Source: Streptomyces sp. Ru62 (GTDB lineage Bacteria; Actinomycetota; Actinomycetes; Streptomycetales; Streptomycetaceae). Taken from it: a stretch of 64,000 bases of DNA. The notes beneath the pieces were generated by a model. That model saw only the letters and a list, made by a program, of their open reading frames with translations, did not search any database and was not told where the DNA came from. Each line of letters opens with the position of its first letter. Position 1 is the stretch's first letter. Both the position numbers and the translations under genes were made by a program. This document shows positions 61,222 to 64,000 of the stretch, one piece after another. The stretch lies in contig NZ_PQSU01000014.1 in assembly GCF_002920615.1 (NCBI RefSeq), positions 124,001 through 188,000 of the forward strand. The letters are read 5' to 3'.

Positions 61222-61884
61222 ATGGCTCAGCAGGAGCGAGCTGTACGGACCCGGCGTGCTGTTCTGGAAGCGGCCGCCGCCGTCTTCGCGGAACGCGGAT
61301 ACGCGGCCGCCACCATCGCCGAGATCCTGAACCGGGCCGGCGTCACCAAGGGCGCCCTGTACTTCCACTTCGACTCCAAGGCGGCCCTCGCCCGGGGCGT
61401 GCTCCAGGAGCAGCTGAGGACCGAGTACCACCTGCCCCGGGAACTGAAGTTGCAGGAGTGGGTGGACGCGGGCATGACCCTCGCCAAGCGGCTGCCGCAG
61501 GAGCCCGTACTGCTCGCCGGCGTCCGGCTCTCGGCCGATCTCCAGGGCCGCGACGTCCTCGGCAGCGCATGGCCCGCCTGGGCGCGGATGACCTCGTGCG
61601 TCCTGACGGAGGCGAAGGAACGCGGCGAGGTGCTGCCGCACGTGAACCCCGAGGAGACCGCCCAGGTCTTCCTCGGCGCCTGGATCGGCGTGCAGTTCGT
61701 CTCCCAGGCCGTGGCCGGCTGGGCCGATCTGGACGACCGTATGTCGGCGCTGTACGGGCACATCCTGCCCGCCGTCGCGGCCCCGGCCGTCCTCGTCCGG
61801 CTGGACACCGCCCCGGACCGGGGTGCCCGCGTGATCGCCGAGGTCCAGCAGGCGTCGCAGGCACTCGCCGGCGTCTCCGCCTGA
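61222..61884 (+). CDS. Gamma-butyrolactone receptor-type TetR regulator (ScbR/ArpA-like)
   Basis: 220 residues from ATG 61222 (GGGGGAGGG upstream). The N-terminus AQQERAVRTRRAVLEAAAAV and helix-turn-helix ATIAEILNRAGVTKGALYFH are the hallmark of ScbR/ArpA proteins. The ligand domain contains SAWPAWARMTS with Trp residues at the position used for butyrolactone binding. No afsA-like synthase is nearby, so it may be a pseudo-receptor responding to another signal or an antibiotic. It likely controls the divergent MFS gene. Confidence 0.87.
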   Translation: MAQQERAVRTRRAVLEAAAAVFAERGYAAATIAEILNRAGVTKGALYFHFDSKAALARGVLQEQLRTEYHLPRELKLQEWVDAGMTLAKRLPQEPVLLAGVRLSADLQGRDVLGSAWPAWARMTSCVLTEAKERGEVLPHVNPEETAQVFLGAWIGVQFVSQAVAGWADLDDRMSALYGHILPAVAAPAVLVRLDTAPDRGARVIAEVQQASQALAGVSA

Positions 61885-62020
61885 CTCCGGCCGTCGCGAA
61901 CTCCCGCTTTGCGGCCGTCTCCCGGGCGGCGCGGGAGGGACACGTACCGGCGCGTATCAAACCGTCGGGACGGTTTACGACGGACCTCGTCCGCGGCCCC
62001 GGTCACGACCCGGCGCCCGG

Positions 62021-62280
62021 TCACGCCCGGTCGGCCGCGGGCACGAGGCCGGGGGCGAACCTGAACGGCACCGCCTCCATCAGCGGCTTGCGCCTGGTGT
62101 TGTGGAAGGCGGCGATCCGCCACGTGCCGTCCTCCCGCACCAGCGTGTACGTCTGCACCTTGCCGAGCCGGCGGGGCCGCCTGCCCTTGTAGGTGTCGCC
62201 GCGCCCGCTGACGATCGCCGTGTCCGGGCCGAGGAAGCGGATGCCGACGACCTCGTCCGCGAGCCGGGGGAGCGGCAGGG
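62021..62280 (-). pseudogene. SnoaL/DUF4440-like (SgcJ/EcaC) gene, 5'-truncated
   Basis: On the minus strand one strongly biased frame reads EVVGIRFLGPDTAIVSGRGD, RRLGKVQTYTLVRED, GTWRIAAFHNTRRKPLMEAV and ends in TGA at 62021. This is the C-terminal two-thirds of a SnoaL-like ketosteroid-isomerase-fold protein. Upstream (above about 62280) the homology stops abruptly and plus-strand marR coding begins, so the 5' end and promoter have been deleted. Confidence 0.65.
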
Positions 62281-62291
62281 ACGAGGAACAC

Positions 62292-62744
62292 GTGATCTTC
62301 CGTCAGTACCTGGACGCCGTGGGCCTCCAGGGCCTGGCCAGCGCCGAGGCCGCGGGTCTGCACACCTCCGAGTGGTACGCGCTCAGCCTGCTCACCCGGG
62401 AGGGCGGCCTGACCTCGGGGGAACTCGCCACCCGCACCGGGCTCACCACCGGGGCCACCACCCGGCTGACCGACCGCCTGGAGCGCGCCGGATACGCGCG
62501 TCGGACGCCCGACCCCACCGACCGCCGCCGCGTGCACGTCGAACCCGTCCCGGACGCGCTCGACCGCGTGGCGGAGGTCGTGGGCCCGGCCCGCCGCCGT
62601 CTCGCCGAGGTCCTGGCCCACTACACACCCGACCAACGCGCCCTGATCTTCGACTACTTCGCCCGCGCGACCCCGGCGTTCCGCGCCGCGACCGAGGAGA
62701 TCCGGGCGGCGGCCCCGCCCAGGCGGGCCAGGAAGTCCGGCTGA
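62292..62744 (+). CDS. MarR-family regulator at a deletion junction
   Basis: 150 residues from GTG 62292 with GAGGA close upstream. Winged helix LTSGELATRTGLTTGATTRLTDRLERAGYARRTPDPTDRRR in MarR style and a C-terminal dimer helix. In-frame GTGs upstream (62193, 62220) lie inside the reversed SnoaL remnant. The native start and promoter were probably lost with the deletion, and expression is uncertain. Confidence 0.72.
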   Translation: MIFRQYLDAVGLQGLASAEAAGLHTSEWYALSLLTREGGLTSGELATRTGLTTGATTRLTDRLERAGYARRTPDPTDRRRVHVEPVPDALDRVAEVVGPARRRLAEVLAHYTPDQRALIFDYFARATPAFRAATEEIRAAAPPRRARKSG

Positions 62745-62871
62745 CCCGAACGGACCGGCGCCCCGGGCGGCGGGGCGCTCGCGGACGCTCCCCGCTCTCC
62801 CGGGCGCTCCGGGCGTGGCATCATCGCCGTCGTCCGTACGACCGCTCCCCACCGGAAGGGCACGGGTTACG

Positions 62872-63738
62872 ATGACGGACTGGGAGTGGGACGAGACCCT
62901 CTTCGCCGGCGCCGCCCCCTACTACCAGCGGGGCCGGCTGCCCTACGCCCCCGGGCTGGTCCCACGGCTCGCCGAGGTGCTCGCGGCCGACGGCACCGGT
63001 CGCCTCCTCGACGTGGGCTGCGGGCCGGGCACCGTCACCCTCCCCCTGGCCCCCCTGTTCCGCGAGGCCGTCGGCGTGGACCCGGACACCGGGATGATCA
63101 CCGAGGCCACGCGCCGCGCCGCCGCCGCGGGACTGGCCGCCAGGACCCGCTGGCTGCGGATGCGCGCCGAGCATCTCCCGGCCGGTCTCGGCACGTTCGA
63201 CGTGGCGGTCTTCGCCCAGTCCTTCCACTGGACCGACCGCGAGCGGGTGGCGCGGACCGTCCACGGCATGCTCCGGCCCGGCGGAGCACTGGTGCACCTG
63301 GCCGACCTGAAGACCGAGCGCCGTACGACCGCGGGCCTGCCGCACCCGGCCGTGCCCTACGCCGACGTCACCGGCCTGGTCCAGCGGTACCTCGGCCCCG
63401 TCCGCCGCGCCGGCCGCGGCCTGTTGCCGCAGGGCACCCCGGGCGGTGAGGCGGCGGTGCTCTCCGCGGCCGGATTCGACGGTCCCGAGCGGCACGTCGT
63501 ACCCGGCGGACAGGCGCTGGTGCGCACCACGGACGACGTCGTCGCCTGGACGTTCTCGATGTCCTTCGCCGCCCCGCACCTGTTCGGCCCGGACCGCGCG
63601 GCCTTCGAGGCGGACCTGCGCCGTCTGCTCGGCGGTGCCTCCCCGGCGGGCCGGTTCGCCGAACGGGTGCCCAGTACCGAGGTGTTCGTCTGGCGCCGGC
63701 CGCGGCGGGCTCCGTCACACACCGGGCGAACCGGGTGA
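62872..63738 (+). CDS. Class I SAM-dependent methyltransferase
   Basis: 288 residues from ATG 62872. Motif I LLDVGCGPGTVTLPLAP, VGVDPDTGMI, and FDVAVFAQSFHWTDRERVARTVHGML (the SxHWxD pattern of UbiE/trans-aconitate-type enzymes). Substrate unknown. 127 bp after marR, with its own leader; transcribed alone. Confidence 0.88.
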   Translation: MTDWEWDETLFAGAAPYYQRGRLPYAPGLVPRLAEVLAADGTGRLLDVGCGPGTVTLPLAPLFREAVGVDPDTGMITEATRRAAAAGLAARTRWLRMRAEHLPAGLGTFDVAVFAQSFHWTDRERVARTVHGMLRPGGALVHLADLKTERRTTAGLPHPAVPYADVTGLVQRYLGPVRRAGRGLLPQGTPGGEAAVLSAAGFDGPERHVVPGGQALVRTTDDVVAWTFSMSFAAPHLFGPDRAAFEADLRRLLGGASPAGRFAERVPSTEVFVWRRPRRAPSHTGRTG

Positions 63739-63951
63739 CGACGGCTCAGGCCGGCCGTGCTCCGGCGGGACGGGCTCGCCCGCCGTCCTGTCGACGCGTA
63801 TATCGATGAGAGGATGTATGTCCACGGTCACTAGGATGTGAGGCCAAGACAACCATGCGACCGGCCGTTCGTTGTGGGCCGGTCGGGGTCGCCGATGCCA
63901 GGGACCGCTCCCCGGGCTGCGGTGATCTTCCTTCCCAGGAGGACCCTCCGC

Positions 63952-64000
63952 ATGTTCCGACGAATAGGCAACGCCGTCGTCCGTCATCCCATTTGGACGA
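63952..64000 (+). CDS. Start of MMPL-family transporter (partial)
   Basis: Only 16 codons are in the window (FRRIGNAVVRHPIW). AGGAGGA is well placed upstream of ATG 63952, and the RHP-W opening just before the first membrane helix is typical of MMPL/RND lipid exporters. The assignment rests on this short piece. Confidence 0.55.
   Translation, partial: MFRRIGNAVVRHPIWT

Overview
The window is high-GC actinobacterial DNA. Strong G/C third-position bias, frequent GTG and TTG starts, GTGA/ATGA gene overlaps, Tat and lipoprotein exports, and families typical of the genus (HbpS-SenS-SenR, BlaL-BlaA-BlaB, a gamma-butyrolactone-type receptor, SAM methyltransferases of the DUF574 type) point to a Streptomyces chromosome. 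The many accessory transport, regulatory and broken genes fit a chromosome arm rather than the core. I saw no rRNA, tRNA, CRISPR array, insertion sequence or phage gene.

Layout. 1-3.9 kb: 3' end of a catalase-peroxidase, then the secreted haem-binding protein HbpS and the divergent two-component pair SenS-SenR, with an 18-bp perfect palindrome between hbpS and senS. 4.0-7.2 kb: an inducible class A beta-lactamase locus (blaB, LysR-type blaA, divergent blaL). 7.4-14.2 kb: hypothetical and VOC proteins, a stress-type SDR, a decayed phosphotransferase, and an rsbQ-rsbP-ligT operon. 14.4-17.5 kb: a carbohydrate ABC importer without its own ATPase. 17.7-20.6 kb: polysaccharide deacetylase, a small membrane protein and a GDSL lipase preceded by a 17-bp minisatellite. 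20.6-22.9 kb: a cis-prenyltransferase translationally coupled to an MpaB-type oxygenase carrying EF-hands. 23.1-23.8 kb: a composite pseudogene.

23.9-28.3 kb: an AhpD-like protein followed by an apparent operon of quercetin dioxygenase (queD), two XapX membrane proteins, an ACMSD-type amidohydrolase, an alpha/beta hydrolase and a MarR regulator. A 21-bp palindrome covers the queD -10 box. I read this as a candidate flavonol-degradation unit. 28.3-32.0 kb: DMT transporter, DUF2071 and small unknown genes. 32.0-37.7 kb: a polyamine-type ABC importer (potA-potD-potB-potC order) divergent from a GntR regulator and a soluble Cache-domain protein. 37.8-43.3 kb: AzoR azoreductase and divergent HxlR regulator, a glutamate-cysteine ligase family enzyme, a DUF574 methyltransferase, and an SDR behind two tandem operators. 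43.5-50.9 kb: a WGR/beta-propeller protein, a broken S51 peptidase, tetR-glpD, an alkyl-DHAP-synthase-like flavoenzyme with a C-terminal frameshift, a lipid kinase and a degenerate Nudix protein. 51.0-55.1 kb: a ClpC-type ATPase, a STAS anti-sigma antagonist and a trypsin-like protease. 55.4-64 kb: methyltransferases, ArsR, LytR-CpsA-Psr protein, DUF1206 protein, an MFS exporter divergent from a gamma-butyrolactone-type receptor, a SnoaL remnant abutting a marR gene, and the start of an MMPL protein.

Two window-wide patterns stand out. Several genes are decayed by internal deletion or single-base shifts (10.2, 23.1, 45.2, 49.45 and 62.0 kb). Unrelated short-period tandem repeats recur beside genes (6, 15, 17, 21, 28 and 33 bp periods).
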